From Nannochloropsis oceanica (lineage: Eukaryota; Sar; Eustigmatophyceae; Eustigmatales; Monodopsidaceae), in assembly GCA_004519485.1 (NCBI GenBank), contig CP038134.1, forward strand, positions 806,001 to 870,000: a stretch of DNA of 64,000 nucleotides, given 5' to 3'. The notes beneath the pieces are model-generated. The model was not told the origin of the DNA. It saw only the letters and a list, made by a program, of their open reading frames with translations, and did not search any database. Positions 52,074 to 63,667 of the stretch are shown one piece after another. Position 1 is the first letter of the stretch. Each line of letters starts with the position of its first letter. Both the position numbers and the translations under genes were made by a program.

Positions 52074-54315
52074 TCATAGAAACTTACTTGCTTGATCTTG
52101 TACTCCTTCCATAGCACTCTTCCCCCACCACAACAACCCGGGGTCATTTCTCGTGTATTCCAACACAGCGCCCCCATCCCGCTCCTCAAACCCAACAGCC
52201 CTCAACAAATCCATTGCCGGCATGAGCCGTCCCAAGGCCCGTTGAAACTTCACATTCGTCAACCGTACGCGTTTATATTTCGGTTCCTGTGGGTGGTCGA
52301 GTAGCGATTGAAGCATACTGTGGAGCGTGGTGAATGCCAACGCCGCCACCTCCCGGTCGCCCCTTGTTTGCTGCGCCAGGCGTTGGACAGCATCCATTAC
52401 ACGCGCTTGCCGACTATTGAATGGGTGGGATAAAGCCGAGTCACCAACTGCCGCTGCTGCTGCTGCGCCTTCCTCGCTGTCCATTCCCTCTCCTCTTCCC
52501 TCTTCTCCTCCCCCCCCTCGATCTTTCTCCGCTTCTGCCGACATAAGGAGATAATCTGCGGCTTGCATCACGTCACCGCCAGATTCCTGCAATGCCCGTC
52601 GTACCTCTATTTCCGCGAATCCTAGTCCCAGGAGTTGCTCGGTTGCGTCATGAATTGCTGCATCAGCAGTGGGAGGAGCGACAATGCTACTGGTAGTGAT
52701 TTCATCAGGGGGGGGGGCAAGTGGAAAGAGGTCTGCTTTCTCCACTGACGCTGATATGGACGCAACTGCCTCTTCTGGCCGCGATGTGGAGGATGGTGGT
52801 TGACGCGAAAAAGCCGGGGTGATCTCCTTTCCGTTTTGAACAGAAGGGGGGGGAGTGGTCTCAGCCCATGGAATGGCAGAGAGGAGCGTGGGCGGCGCTT
52901 GTGCGGTTGGTGATGCTGGTGCGGTGGATGGTGCAATTGCTACCGAGGACGATTTCTCCAAACCACGTAGCTCCTCCTCTGTCGCCTGCGGCATTGGCGG
53001 TTCCACAACTTGCAGCTCTGGATGGTGATGGTGTGAGAGCGGCGAGGGTGGGTATCTCCTCCCCTCTTCCTCGCCCGACTCTACCATATAGTTACTGCTG
53101 CTATAGCAACTACTGTCATTGTCCACCTCCTGAGACGGAGTAGGAAGAGCCGGAAGCGTCGGTGCAGCATGTCGCCCTGAGGCACAAGCTTCCTCAATCT
53201 CTTTCTCCTCCTCGGACAGTCGCTTCAAAGCTGCGTGCCCTGCCATAACCCTAGCTGGGAGCATTTGCGTCAGATCCGCGCTTGCCCCCCCAAGCCGTCC
53301 AAACCCCCCGGCGAAAGCCGCAGGACCACACGATGTCGAGGCAGCTTGAATGTAGGTCGAACCCCCGATGACACGCCCGCTCTGGTTGAAAGCATTCACT
53401 TCTCGTTCGATGGTACGCATCAGGATGTGAAATTGATCGTCGTGGTCTGAGTGGACATTATGCGCCATTTCGTGGTAGAGTACTTTGCGGATACTGAGGA
53501 TCTTGCGCCAACCTTGGAGGTCGTCGGTACGGAGGCGTAGGAGGATGCGTTGGCCTTTGTTTTCGTTGAGACCTGAGAAGAGGGGGGAGAACACGAAAAG
53601 AATTTGAATGGGTCGGCGGATTTCTAATTCCAATTGAGGTTCAAATTTGAAGCTCGAGCATGCTGGACATGGACAAAGGCAGGGAAGAGGTCGCAGAAGT
53701 TAGGGTTCTGAGATAGCCGCGAGGAAGGAGAGAAAACTACGAGCACGTACCCATGACACACACAGTACTGACCCCAACCAAGCCTTCGGGATACATCTCG
53801 CACAGGGCGCCCACGCTCCACTGGTACTTTTCCATCACATGTAGCACTCCCGGGTCCGACGCCAACTCAGTCAGAATGCGCCGCGCTATGTCCTGCTCTG
53901 GCAAGTGGGGCAAGACGTCCACGCGCTGGAACCCGTGGCGACGAGATCGCAAAATGGGAGCTATGCCCCTGTCACTCCCACCCGTACTGCCTAGGTCATT
54001 GATGATGCGCACGTCGCCAACCAGCTTGGGGCCGTCCGCCAGCGCAGAGAGGGCAGCAGCGCTAGTCCCAATGAGCACAAGCTTGACGGTGTCCGTCCCC
54101 CTGCCAAGCTGACCCAGGGTGATGGTTGAATCTGTGAGGGTCTTTCCCTTGTGAATTAGTTTCTGGTGGATAAGTGCAATGCCGGTCTTGGCCTCCGCCA
54201 TCGCTTGAATGTCAGTGAGGGGAGTGCTTGCGGGCATTGTCACGACGTGATGTTGGTTCTTAAAGCTTAGGTCCAGGCTTAAATGCTTGGCTGCGGCAGA
54301 ATCATCCGATCCCAT
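52074..54315 (-). CDS. UBL-WLM-UBA-PUB metalloprotease (Wss1/SPRTN group)
   Basis: Model: exons 54315-53751 and 53572-52074, phase 1, 687 residues. Domains in order: a ubiquitin-like N-terminus (about 12-85: LSLDLSFKNQHHVVTM, LIHKGKTLTDSTITLGQLG); a WLM protease with CEMYPEGLVGVS, the junction MGLNENKGQRILLRLR and the zinc site HEMAHNVHSDHDDQFH (about 222); a UBA (about 500-535: LLGLGFAEIEVRRALQESGG, DVMQAADYLL); and a PUB domain (about 573-670: VMDAVQRLAQQ, LTNVKFQRALGRL, LRAVGFEE). WLM proteases cleave proteins crosslinked to DNA or conjugated to SUMO/ubiquitin; PUB domains bind p97/Cdc48. This points to Cdc48-assisted repair of DNA-protein crosslinks in the nucleus. The 3' end has a GTAAGT just before the stop, so a further exon is possible. 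Confidence 0.9.
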
Positions 54316-54833
54316 GGCTCTGGTGGCAGCAATGCTGTAAATGAAGGGCGAGGTTTGGACGCGATTGAGCGTGTGAAAAAAGGGACGTGGAGCATGAAAG
54401 GGGGAAGTTCAGTGAGCCGTTGAGATGATGCACCACATCTTTTACGATCCACTTAAAATGAATATATTGTCTGCCACATCAAGGTCTGGAATCATCATTC
54501 GAGAGATGGCCTCGTAAAACATCTGAACTTTACGATTCTTCAATGTACGAGGCCTTTGTGCAATGTATGCTGATATTTCAATCATTGCAAAGCAGCTGCA
54601 GAAGCCAAATGCCCTCATTTGTTTTAAGTGACGAGAAATGTCTTATGATGACACGAAAGCTCAAAACAAATGCGTTCTCATATTACATGCGGTCTCATAT
54701 AAATTACCTTGTTTTACTTTCATCAGCGATGCTGCATCGCCTTTGCTTATGATTCTACTACTGTATTACCGTGAATCTATGCACTTTCTTTTTTATTTCC
54801 TACCTGTACTTGTTAGCATACAACTTTTCTCCT
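54316..54833. other. Spacer between two minus-strand genes
   Basis: This holds the WLM protease promoter side and the 3' UTR of the beta-helix-like gene, A/T-rich near 54640-54830. No gene is seen. Confidence 0.5.
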
Positions 54834-57800
54834 CTATGCCACCAATTCGAATGCATGGGTATAAGAAAAGGTGTCTTTGGCTTGTGATGCAATCTCAATA
54901 AAATACTCCCCCTCGGCATGCTTGCCCTCCGAGACCACCCACAACCACTCATTCCTACCCGCAGAAAACGGAGAGGAAGAAGAGGAGGATAGAGTCAGGC
55001 CGATAAGCGTGCTTGGCCCCACCTTGGGCACCAAGCGAAGGCTGAGTAAACGTCCAGGAGGGAAATCATGCAGGGACACACGGTAGCGTTGGCCCATCAC
55101 CACTTGACCAACGTGACCTCCATGCCCCTCCTCCTTCCTCTCCTCCTCTTCCTCTTCCTCCTTTCCATCCACCACCATCAACACCGCCGCGGTAGGCAAT
55201 TGTGGCTCGTGCTGTAGTGGGTATTGCAAGGACCGATGCTGCAACCCGTGTTCACCAAGGCCCACCACAACGCCACCCAAATCGATCTGTGGCATTGCTT
55301 TAGCAGCACTGCCAATGACCCTCGCCATGTAGCCCCCTACCTTCCCTCCCTCCTTCCTTCCATTTCCGCTTGGCTGCAGCACCAGCGCTGAGGCATTTAA
55401 AGAAGGCACATGGAAGGCAGAGACCCTGGTAGTTGAGACTTGGCAGACAGAGGGATTTTGCTCTTGCAAGGCTTTGGTCAACAGAGAAGCAGTGGCGGAT
55501 TGCCTCAAGCTGTTGCTCGCTCGGCCTGCTACCTGTCTTTGATCCGTCACCACATACGCGCGGAAAGGTGCCGTGGACGAACACGGCCCATGCTCCTCTT
55601 CCCACACCTGTTGCAGCCTTCCTCTTTCGCTGTTGTCGTCGGTACCGAGAGGAGTATAGGGGGGGGTACCGGTGTTGGAGACAACACGTAGGAGTAACCT
55701 TTTGGAGAGCCCTAGGCGTTGCATGGTCTGATTGACAGCTGCCAGGACATGTTGAGGTTCGACCTCACTGCTGCTGCTAAAGGTCGAGGACGCGAAGGAG
55801 GAAGGGGTGTAGGTGACAAGCAAGTCCAGAACCGCCAAGCTGGTATTCGGCTGAATGCCACGTTCCGGGTCCGACATCCACATCTGCTCCTCATTCTCCC
55901 GCCACTCTTCTTCCTCTTCCTCTGCCAGCGTCCCACAACTCTCCTTAAAGTCACATCCCTCCGTACCCTGTCCATGAAAGTGCGCTGCTGTCACCAACTG
56001 CTGCTGCTGCTGCTCTCCTTCTCTGGCTACCTCAAAGGAGTCGAAGCCGGGGCCCGTAATATCGCATGCTTGGCAACGATCCAGGCGGGAGGCAAGGAAG
56101 ACTTTACCGATACTTGTCGTTCGGGGGTCAGCGAGAGGGACGAGGATTGGGCTGTAGGGGAAGAGAGGCATGTAAAGGGACGTGTTGAATGCCGCAGCTG
56201 CAGGGAGGAGGAAGGAGAGGGCTTGGCCTTCTGCTACTGCTACTGTTGCTGCTGCTGATGTTGTTATTGGCTTGGAGCTTTCGTCGGTGGTGATGCTGTC
56301 GAGAGCGGGATGAGAAGCAGTAGCACTGGGGGCTTCCTGCCCCTCCAGGACCCGTCGGTGGTGCTGCAGCTGTCGTAGATGTTGCGGCCACTGTACGAAA
56401 CTGGCCAGGTCAAACTCATCATCACCACCACCAGCAGCAGCAGCAGGAGCAGCAGCAGTATTAGCACCAGCGCTAGCGGCAGTGGCAGCATCATTGCCTT
56501 CACCACCACTCCCTACACTTTCTCTAAACGCCACCTTAAATTCCTCGATTCCTTCCTCCTTCCACCCCACATGCCTCATAATGACACTACTGGCCTTTAT
56601 CGATCCCATCAATTCATACACTTTCTGCGTCGGCCCTCTCTCCTCCCCTTCCTCCCTCCCATCCTCTAATCCTCTCCCTCCGTACTCTTCTACATCCCTC
56701 CCCCGCTTCTCCTCCGACTCCCATACTTCGAACCTCTTGTGTGTAGCAAGCACCACATCAGTTGTTGCATTTAAATTAATAAAATTACCACTAACATAGA
56801 CATTGAACAGGTTCCGACTTGTTCCCACGATTGCCGGGGTCCCCGTGTATCCGCATCGGACAAGCAAGGCCCCCCCAGCCACGACGCACATATCCACCCC
56901 CTGTCCATGGTAGGTCGCGATCACCACGTACTTGAAAAAGTAATTATTCACCATCGTTAGCCACCCGGCCATCACACACACGTCCCCCCCCGCTGCCGCC
57001 ACATATACAATCACACTTATAGCCATACTAACACAATTAGTCAACGTCGCCACACCCGCCCCAAGATAAAGCGATCCCCCTGCACCCCAGTAGGCCCCTA
57101 TACTCGTCACTCTTGACCACACACAGTCGGTATACACAACTGTTCCCACACCCACGAATGTCGCCACCCCCAGCATGGCCAGAGCAGAGTAAATGACCGT
57201 TCCTGACTGAACTACACCGGTCTTCACCACTATCCCTGCTCCCAATCCGTTATTCAACGCCACCCCTGCAGAGAACGACATACACACACTAGAGGAGTAC
57301 ACCATCCCTGTCATGATGGAGACCCCCCCCCCCGTCCATAAACCAAATCCCGCACCAAAAAACGAGACAAACAAGATATTGCCATGATTCACCACACCAG
57401 TTAAAACCGAGGTTCCACCCCCCACAAAAAGCAGCAGGCCCACGCCCTGGCTTGCACAGAACCCCGCATTCAACGAAAACGATGTGCCAGTCACCACAGC
57501 ATTGCCTCCCAAGACCGCAATAAAGTTCCCCACCCCTACTACGGATACAAATAGGAAATTTGCCGTCATGGTACTCCCAGTGATGAAGGTAGTCCCCGCC
57601 ACCACAAGCACATACCCCCCAACCGTATATACCTCCCTCCACAACACTCCCGGCCGACTGATTAGAAAATGACAATCCGTAACCCTTAATGTCCCGCTTT
57701 CTAATAACAAAAACCCGCCATATATCCGGATAGTTAATTCCGGGTTCCGCGTGAAAAGCACATTCCCGATCTCGTCTTCATGCACCAGCATCACACACCC

Positions 57801-58736
57801 CAGGAAGACCCCTACCCCCCCCCTTCTGATCCACGCAACCCCCCCCTTCAGCTCATCATAGATGTCTTGGATAACTGGCGCCGGCACTCCCCTCCACGCC
57901 TCGACGAACCTCAAGTCCAACTTCCCACCTTCCTCCACCAAAAAGGCACGATAGATGAAATGAGCATCTATAATAGGCGGGCTCAATGGCCGCCCCATGA
58001 TCACTACGGGTCTCCGTACAATAATCTCGTCATCCAACACGTATTTCATACCCGGCATAAGCGTAATGACACTACATTCCGTCGTTTCGACCAGCAGTCG
58101 AAGCTGTGGACCAGTCTGTGGCGTACACCCATGAATAGCAATAAAGTTCTCTTCCATCTCTTCCTCTATTATTCCTTGACCGTCCGCCAGCCCACCTTTG
58201 CTCCTGGCATAAGCATATTTATCAATCTCGAGAAGACCGGGCAAGAGATGTTCCGCTTGGGTGGTAGAGGTGGTGGTGCTGGAACTACTACTGCTGCTGC
58301 TGCTGCTCCCGATGGCATTAATTTTGGTGGGGCCCGAGGTCGCATGCTTTGAATTGGTTGATAAGGATGGTGACTCGATGATGCCACCTTTATCATTATC
58401 GGTGGTGCTTGTGTCGGAAGAGAGGACGTCGAATGGTTGTGCGTACTGCCTCCGTACCCCTAGTATGCTTGCCACGCCCACCACTACCCCAAGAAAAATG
58501 ATAAGCGCGAAGGCAACTTGTCTTATTGTTGGTCGCTGGCGGGCGCGCAGTGATGGTGGTGGTGCTGCAGATGCCGCTGGTTGGCTGGGGGCGCGAGGGG
58601 CTTCTTGGGATGATGATGACCGTTGCGGGAAGTCGGCGTCTTGACTGCTCGCTGGTGGCACTGCAGCTGGGGCTGCAGGCATACTGCCTTCTTCCTCTAG
58701 CCCACTTTCTACTACTTCTTCAATGGGCAGCAGCAT
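54834..58736 (-). CDS. Type II membrane protein with Gly/Val-rich beta-helix-like repeat
   Basis: Single exon, 1,300 residues, ATG at 58736. A Ser/Pro/Ala cytosolic tail precedes one span, VAFALIIFLGVVVGVASILG (about 73-93), so the rest should be lumenal or outside. After a Ser run, FIAIHGCTPQTG and VIMGRPLSPPIIDA look like the first rungs of a parallel beta-helix. Then nine or so units of about 30 residues follow (56822-57627), each near GVGNFIAVLGGNAVVTG: Gly-x-Gly, hydrophobic triplet, Gly-Gly, hydrophobic pair, Thr-Gly. The C-terminal half contains VLDLLVTYTPSSF, like the first strand of reprolysin-type proteases, but no zinc-binding HExxH is seen, and it ends in a beta-rich unit (YRVSLHDFPPGRLLSLRLVP). 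Function unknown; pectin- or alginate-active enzymes share beta-helices, but catalytic residues cannot be named. Confidence 0.8.
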   Translation of the reverse strand: MLLPIEEVVESGLEEEGSMPAAPAAVPPASSQDADFPQRSSSSQEAPRAPSQPAASAAPPPSLRARQRPTIRQVAFALIIFLGVVVGVASILGVRRQYAQPFDVLSSDTSTTDNDKGGIIESPSLSTNSKHATSGPTKINAIGSSSSSSSSSSTTTSTTQAEHLLPGLLEIDKYAYARSKGGLADGQGIIEEEMEENFIAIHGCTPQTGPQLRLLVETTECSVITLMPGMKYVLDDEIIVRRPVVIMGRPLSPPIIDAHFIYRAFLVEEGGKLDLRFVEAWRGVPAPVIQDIYDELKGGVAWIRRGGVGVFLGCVMLVHEDEIGNVLFTRNPELTIRIYGGFLLLESGTLRVTDCHFLISRPGVLWREVYTVGGYVLVVAGTTFITGSTMTANFLFVSVVGVGNFIAVLGGNAVVTGTSFSLNAGFCASQGVGLLLFVGGGTSVLTGVVNHGNILFVSFFGAGFGLWTGGGVSIMTGMVYSSSVCMSFSAGVALNNGLGAGIVVKTGVVQSGTVIYSALAMLGVATFVGVGTVVYTDCVWSRVTSIGAYWGAGGSLYLGAGVATLTNCVSMAISVIVYVAAAGGDVCVMAGWLTMVNNYFFKYVVIATYHGQGVDMCVVAGGALLVRCGYTGTPAIVGTSRNLFNVYVSGNFINLNATTDVVLATHKRFEVWESEEKRGRDVEEYGGRGLEDGREEGEERGPTQKVYELMGSIKASSVIMRHVGWKEEGIEEFKVAFRESVGSGGEGNDAATAASAGANTAAAPAAAAGGGDDEFDLASFVQWPQHLRQLQHHRRVLEGQEAPSATASHPALDSITTDESSKPITTSAAATVAVAEGQALSFLLPAAAAFNTSLYMPLFPYSPILVPLADPRTTSIGKVFLASRLDRCQACDITGPGFDSFEVAREGEQQQQQLVTAAHFHGQGTEGCDFKESCGTLAEEEEEEWRENEEQMWMSDPERGIQPNTSLAVLDLLVTYTPSSFASSTFSSSSEVEPQHVLAAVNQTMQRLGLSKRLLLRVVSNTGTPPYTPLGTDDNSERGRLQQVWEEEHGPCSSTAPFRAYVVTDQRQVAGRASNSLRQSATASLLTKALQEQNPSVCQVSTTRVSAFHVPSLNASALVLQPSGNGRKEGGKVGGYMARVIGSAAKAMPQIDLGGVVVGLGEHGLQHRSLQYPLQHEPQLPTAAVLMVVDGKEEEEEEERKEEGHGGHVGQVVMGQRYRVSLHDFPPGRLLSLRLVPKVGPSTLIGLTLSSSSSSPFSAGRNEWLWVVSEGKHAEGEYFIEIASQAKDTFSYTHAFELVA

Positions 58737-59272
58737 GGAGAAAGGGGGCGCAACACCAGGCGAGGACTCCCGAAATCCCTTTTCGTGCCTGTTTGCGTGC
58801 AGAGTCAGAGCGATGAGCGGCGGAAAGCAAAGATAGATTCCTAGCTAATTAGACTTCTAGTAGACGCAAAGATGGCAAACGTAAGTGATTATGCTGCCCT
58901 TCAATTTCGAATCGGGAGCTCGCGGGGAAGCTGTGGGGAATAATTACACTCTGTTAGGGTTACAATCGTATGCCGTGTGCCCAACGAAGTTCCCCACAGA
59001 AAAATAGAGCGATGGTGGCGATCGAAGAGTCACTTTGCATCACAAAATCAAAGCCCCGCCCAAGGATTGTAACCTTTCCACCATTGTACACATGCCTGTT
59101 TTTTACTCATCTTTGACACAACTATGTACGGAATCAAGCAGAGTTTCCAGGAAGGAGGAGGACCTGGTTGCACATGCCTGCGCAGACGCGCCTTCTACAA
59201 AACATTTCTGATCGTCATCCTCATTCCTGCCTCAACAGCAAGCAGGCCTTCCCTGCTCCGCCTCAAGAAGCC
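58737..59272. other. Divergent spacer between beta-helix-like and ATG11 genes
   Basis: This should hold two promoters. No gene or clear motif is seen. Confidence 0.5.
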
Positions 59273-62200
59273 ATGCCGCGGGTAGTGTTGCCTGTCAAGG
59301 TGGCGGAGACCGGGGCCGTGATAAACGTTGAGCTGCAGAATCCTTACCAAGACGACAGGTGAGTTCTTGGAGACGGCTTATTTTCCACATCCCTGAACCC
59401 TTGCCCGAAATCTTATGCGCCTTTCGCCTTGCATGCTCTGAGGGCAGGGGCCTGGCGGGCCGAGGATTTGTGCGGCATTATATGCGTTTAGCGGACATCT
59501 GAAAGGAAGTTGTGCTGAAAATTAGTTAACGCGCCTTTGCACTCCGTTGCATTGCTCAATCACGAAGCCATGCCGCCTCCTTCCCTCTTCTTTTTCATGA
59601 TCATAACCCCCCAGTTTTGATGTATCAAAAGCTTTGACGTCCAGGGATGCGTCGATTGCTTGTTATATGGTTCTTCACCCCGTTCTCAAAGCCCTTTGCT
59701 CTCCCTCATCTCGCCCACCCTTCCTCTCTTTCCTTACCTATCCTCCGTCAGCGTTGACGAACTCAAGGAAATGCTAGCCTCCGCCACCCATGTAGCCATA
59801 GAAGATCAAATCCTTCTCATCGGACCACCCTACAAGCCCCTCAAGCGTCTCGATCCTCCCTTGGTCTTTTCCTCCTCTTCCGCCACCGATGAGGAAGCTG
59901 CCCAAGCAGAGCAACAACAGCAGCAGCAGCACCTTTCCTACTCCACGTCCACACTCGCTGACTCCTCCTCGTCCTCAATTACCGCCTCCTTGTCCTCCTC
60001 CTCTCCTACTCATCCCTCCATCCGCTCCATCTATCTCTACAACCGTCGCTCCCTAGATGCTCCCTCCATCCCTCTCTCCTCCTCGTCATCCTCCTCTACT
60101 GATCCCACCCGCACCCCACTCCCTATCCTCCTTTCAGAACTCCCCCTCACTCCCCCCCATCCCCCCCCCGCCTGGCTCGAACAACTCCTGAATCAAGTCG
60201 CTGGCGGTGGTCCACTCTCCCAAGCCCTTTCACAATACGAGCGCCTGGTCTCCCTGAATTTGGCGAAAGGACATACTTACGTCCACCGTGCTCAAGCCCT
60301 TGTCGAGGCCGCGGTCCGCTGCCTGGAGGAACAACGGATACAGCGTGATGCAGGCCAAGTGGCATCGACGAATCTCGGGGATCACTTCTTGGCCATTGCG
60401 AGAGATGCCCGAGAGCTGAGGAGGAAGTACGGGAAGCAAGCAGAAGGGCACGAGTCTCTGTTGGGCAATTTCAACGACAATTTAAGGGAATTGGAAAAAT
60501 GGCCGTTGCACCCAGCGTTGGGGAGGGCGTTGGTTGAGGCGGTGAGGGAGGGAGGGGGAGGGGGATTTGGTGGTGATAGAGGAGAGACAGGGGGCGCTTT
60601 AGCGACGCCGTCGTTGTCGCCGTTGGGAGGGAGTGGGAGTAGTAGCAGCAGCAGCGGTAGCAGTAGTGGTAGGGGGTCTTCGCTACTTATGGCAGGTTTG
60701 GAGTGTGAGGCGATTCGGAAAGCAACTGTAGCTGCCGAATCAACCTCGTCGCCTCCTTCCTCTTGCCGTTCCTCGTCCTCGTCTTGGTCCTCGTCGTTGG
60801 CGTTGGACGTTACATTGTTAGACTGCGTACCGGTGGGGAGGGTTAAGGACTGGTTCCGGGAGTGTCGAATCACGCGAGACCGACTATCACGATGGATGGA
60901 CGAGGTGGACGAATCGTTTAAGAGGCTGGAGGAAGGAGTTGAGGCTCAGAGAGGGAGGGAGGGAGGGCGGACGGAGTGGGGAGTGGAGGAAGGCGTAGAC
61001 CGTGGGAGAGTCACGCACGGGGGGGTGGAGGCCTTGACGAGGCAAGCGACTGAGCAGGAGAAGGCGGTGGCGTTGCTGGAGAGAGGGCACAAAGAAATGC
61101 TCGATCGGATTCGAATGAGTTTCGGAGGAGGGAGGGAAGAAGGAGGAGAGGGGGAGGGAGGCCCTTCGTCTGTCCCGCCCTCGGCCAAGGTGGTGGGGAC
61201 GTGCCAGTGGCTGGAAGGTGTGTTGACGCGGCAGGCAGGAGTGATGGCCGCCTTGGAAGGGATCGACCACGATATGACCTCGCATGTGAAGGAGTTGGTA
61301 CAGCAGAAGCAGCTGACGGGCGAGTGGTTGAGGAGCAGGCTGGCGGTGATTTCTCGGTTACAGGGAGATATCCAGACTTTGAGGCAGAACTTGTCAATTG
61401 GTAGGGAGGGAGGGAGGGGGAGGGCGGGAGACAGAGAAAGAAGCGACGTCGTCACCGCACACTTGCACTCTCGCGGTGTAATTCACCTTCCCTCCCCCCG
61501 TCCTTCTATCCTCCCCTTCTACCTAGGCAACCAAGCCATGCACTCGGAGCGACGTAACTTCCTCCACCTCGAGCACTTGGAGAAACTTCCCTCAGCCTAC
61601 ACAGGTAGATCCTGTCCTCCCTCCCTCCCTCTCTCCCTGCCTCCCTCCCCACTTCACCCATCGCTCCTATCTTTCTCTTGTCCTGAATCGAACTTCCTTT
61701 CTTTAATATTATTATTATTGTGTTCCCGAAAATAGCTTCTGTCCTCCCTCCGTCCCCTTTCTTCCGTTTCTTCTACTGAATCAATCCCTCCATTCCTCCC
61801 TCCCTCCCTCCCTCCCTCCCTCCCTCCCTCCTCCCCAGCCCTCTTAATCGAGCTCGCCCGCCGCCGTGTCTACAACAAGCTGTTCGAGATTAAGGTCAAG
61901 GGAGCCGTGGACTCCATTGCGCGTTTCCGCGAGGCAGAGATCCAAGCCCGGGCCGACTTCCTCCGTCAACACGCCCTTCATTTGATGCCCATTTTCGCGC
62001 AACTTTTTCCGAGCATGCAAGATCGTCCTCCTCATTTCCAGCCCAAGGCACTGATTTCAGAAAGGAAGCTGCCTGCAGTTAGCGTGGCGGACATTCTGGG
62101 GGATGCTGAGGGAGGAAGGGAGGAAGGGGAGGAGGAAGAGGGTTTGTTGAAGGGGTATGTGTCGTGTTTGGTAAAGGCGACGGTAGGGGAAGAGGAGGAT

Positions 62201-63082
62201 GGGGGGGAGGGAGGGAGGGAGGGAGGGAGGGAAATTATGCCGGGAGCGGAAAGTACTGCGACGGTGGAGGAGTTGGAGGAGAAGTGTGTGGCTCAGGAAT
62301 TGATCATTACTCAATTAAAAGCTAAACTGCAGGCGTTGACGGTGGGGGGGAAGGTGAAGAAGGGAGGGAAGGAGGGGGGGAGGGAAGGAGGGAGGGATGA
62401 GGGGTTGGAGGCGAAGGTGAGGAGGCTGGAGGAGGAGAATGGATCGATGCGCTCGTGCATGAGTGCGGTGGTGAGTGTGATGGAGGAGGTACATCGCTCT
62501 GGTGTCGGCAGCAGCAGCAGCAGCAGCAGCAGGAGCAGCAGCAGCAGCAGTAATAGTGGAGCCGCAGCAGCGCCCCCCCTCTCTCTCCCGCCCTCGGCCT
62601 CGGCCCAGGAATTGGTCAATGCGGTGGATAACGCCGCTAGCTTAGTTAAGGCCCGTTTGCATGACTTGGTGATGGAGCTACAGGCATCGAAGGATGGAGG
62701 GAAAGAGTGCCAGGTAACCACCAGTACCACTACGTCAGCCCTCCCTCCCTCCCCACCTGCCCGACCACACGCCAAGATCTCCTTCCGGGAGTTCAACGTG
62801 GGGGACGTTGCCTTGTTTCTCCCTACGTCCCATCAAGGGGAGAATCGCGTCTACCTCGCTTTTCACACCAATTGCCCGCACCGTTACTTGTCGCACGAAT
62901 CTTTGGAGGGGTTGAGGGGCGGGAAGGAGGGGGGGGCGGGGAGGTTCCCGGATTTCATCCTGGGCAAGATTGTGTATGTAGAGGAGATGGTCGCGAAGGA
63001 GGGAGAGCCGGGGAGCAACCCTTACCACCTGCAGGCCGGCGTCAAGTTTTATGTGCTGCACGTGTCGAGTGAAGTTGTCTAG
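59273..63082 (+). CDS. ATG11: ATG11/FIP200-type selective autophagy scaffold
   Basis: Model: exons 59273-59358, 59752-61400, 61527-61604 and 61839-63082, all in frame, 1,018 residues. The N-terminus is a ubiquitin-like fold (PRVVLPVKVAETGAVINVEL, then SVDELKEMLASATHVAIEDQ and ILLIGPPYKPL). The middle has LTLLDCVP-type VTLLDCVPVGRVKDWF and long coiled coils. Two small exons restore RNFLHLEHLEKLPSAY and LLIELARRRVYNKLFEIKVK, hallmarks of the ATG11 middle region. The end, KISFREFNVGDVALFLPTSH to VKFYVLHVSSEVV, is the FIP200/ATG11 Claw domain, which binds cargo receptors. The protein bridges cargo receptors and the ATG1/ULK1 kinase complex. Gly-Arg-Glu inserts and a Ser run (62507-62550) interrupt the coiled coil. 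An unspliced reading covers 62713-62770, where a short intron is possible. Confidence 0.87.
61796..61831 (+). repeat. TCCC array before an ATG11 acceptor
   Basis: (TCCC)n forms the pyrimidine tract directly before the CCCCAG acceptor of ATG11 exon 4. Confidence 0.92.
62205..62232 (+). repeat. GGGA array inside ATG11 coding sequence
   Basis: (GGGA)n, the complement of the intron TCCC unit, is read here as a Gly-Gly-Arg-Glu run between two coiled-coil parts. Confidence 0.85.
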
Positions 63083-63667
63083 GGGGCGGCAGGGAGGGAA
63101 GGAAGGAAGCAGGGCGGCGGGTAGCCCGGGGCTCGTTTGGGGCAAGCGGAGGAAATAAGAGGGAAAGTCGATCGTGGACAAGGGAAGGCAAGAGGGAAGG
63201 AAATGCAGAAGAAAAATCACCTTGGGCTTTTATTCGGAGAAAGGGGATGGAGGGAGGAAAGGAGGAAGTGGGGGGAATGGAATGTATAGTTGGCCTACCT
63301 TGTGTGAGACTTTATGCGAGTGTGCAAGGAAATGAGGGGAAACGAGGGGATGCATATGTGTGAAAAAGAAGAAAAAATAGAGGGGCAAATAATCTCGATG
63401 TTTTCCCTTCATTTTGCGGAAGTCGTGGAGGGTAGAATTCAAGGACCGCAGAGAGAGGGGAAACGCACACGAATATACTTATTATTTGTAAGTGTATGTA
63501 AAGTAAACTCTTCGATGTGACGTGAACTCAACATGTAGATTAAGGAGAAGGTGTTTTCTTGATTTTTGGGGTTGATTTTTCTGTCATTTGGTTGATTGTT
63601 GCATGTACAAACGCACTTTGCGCTGAAATACGCCTTTTCCCTCCACTGCTTCTCTTCCTCCTCTTCC
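63083..63667. other. Convergent 3' spacer
   Basis: The facing 3' regions of ATG11 (+) and the probable MON1 gene (-). G/A-rich at first, A/T-richer after 63480. No gene is seen. Confidence 0.5.

Noticed and set aside
55433-55800. Possible zinc protease domain in the beta-helix-like protein
   Set aside because: A VLDLLVTYTPS strand resembles reprolysins, but no HExxH motif follows, so no protease is claimed.
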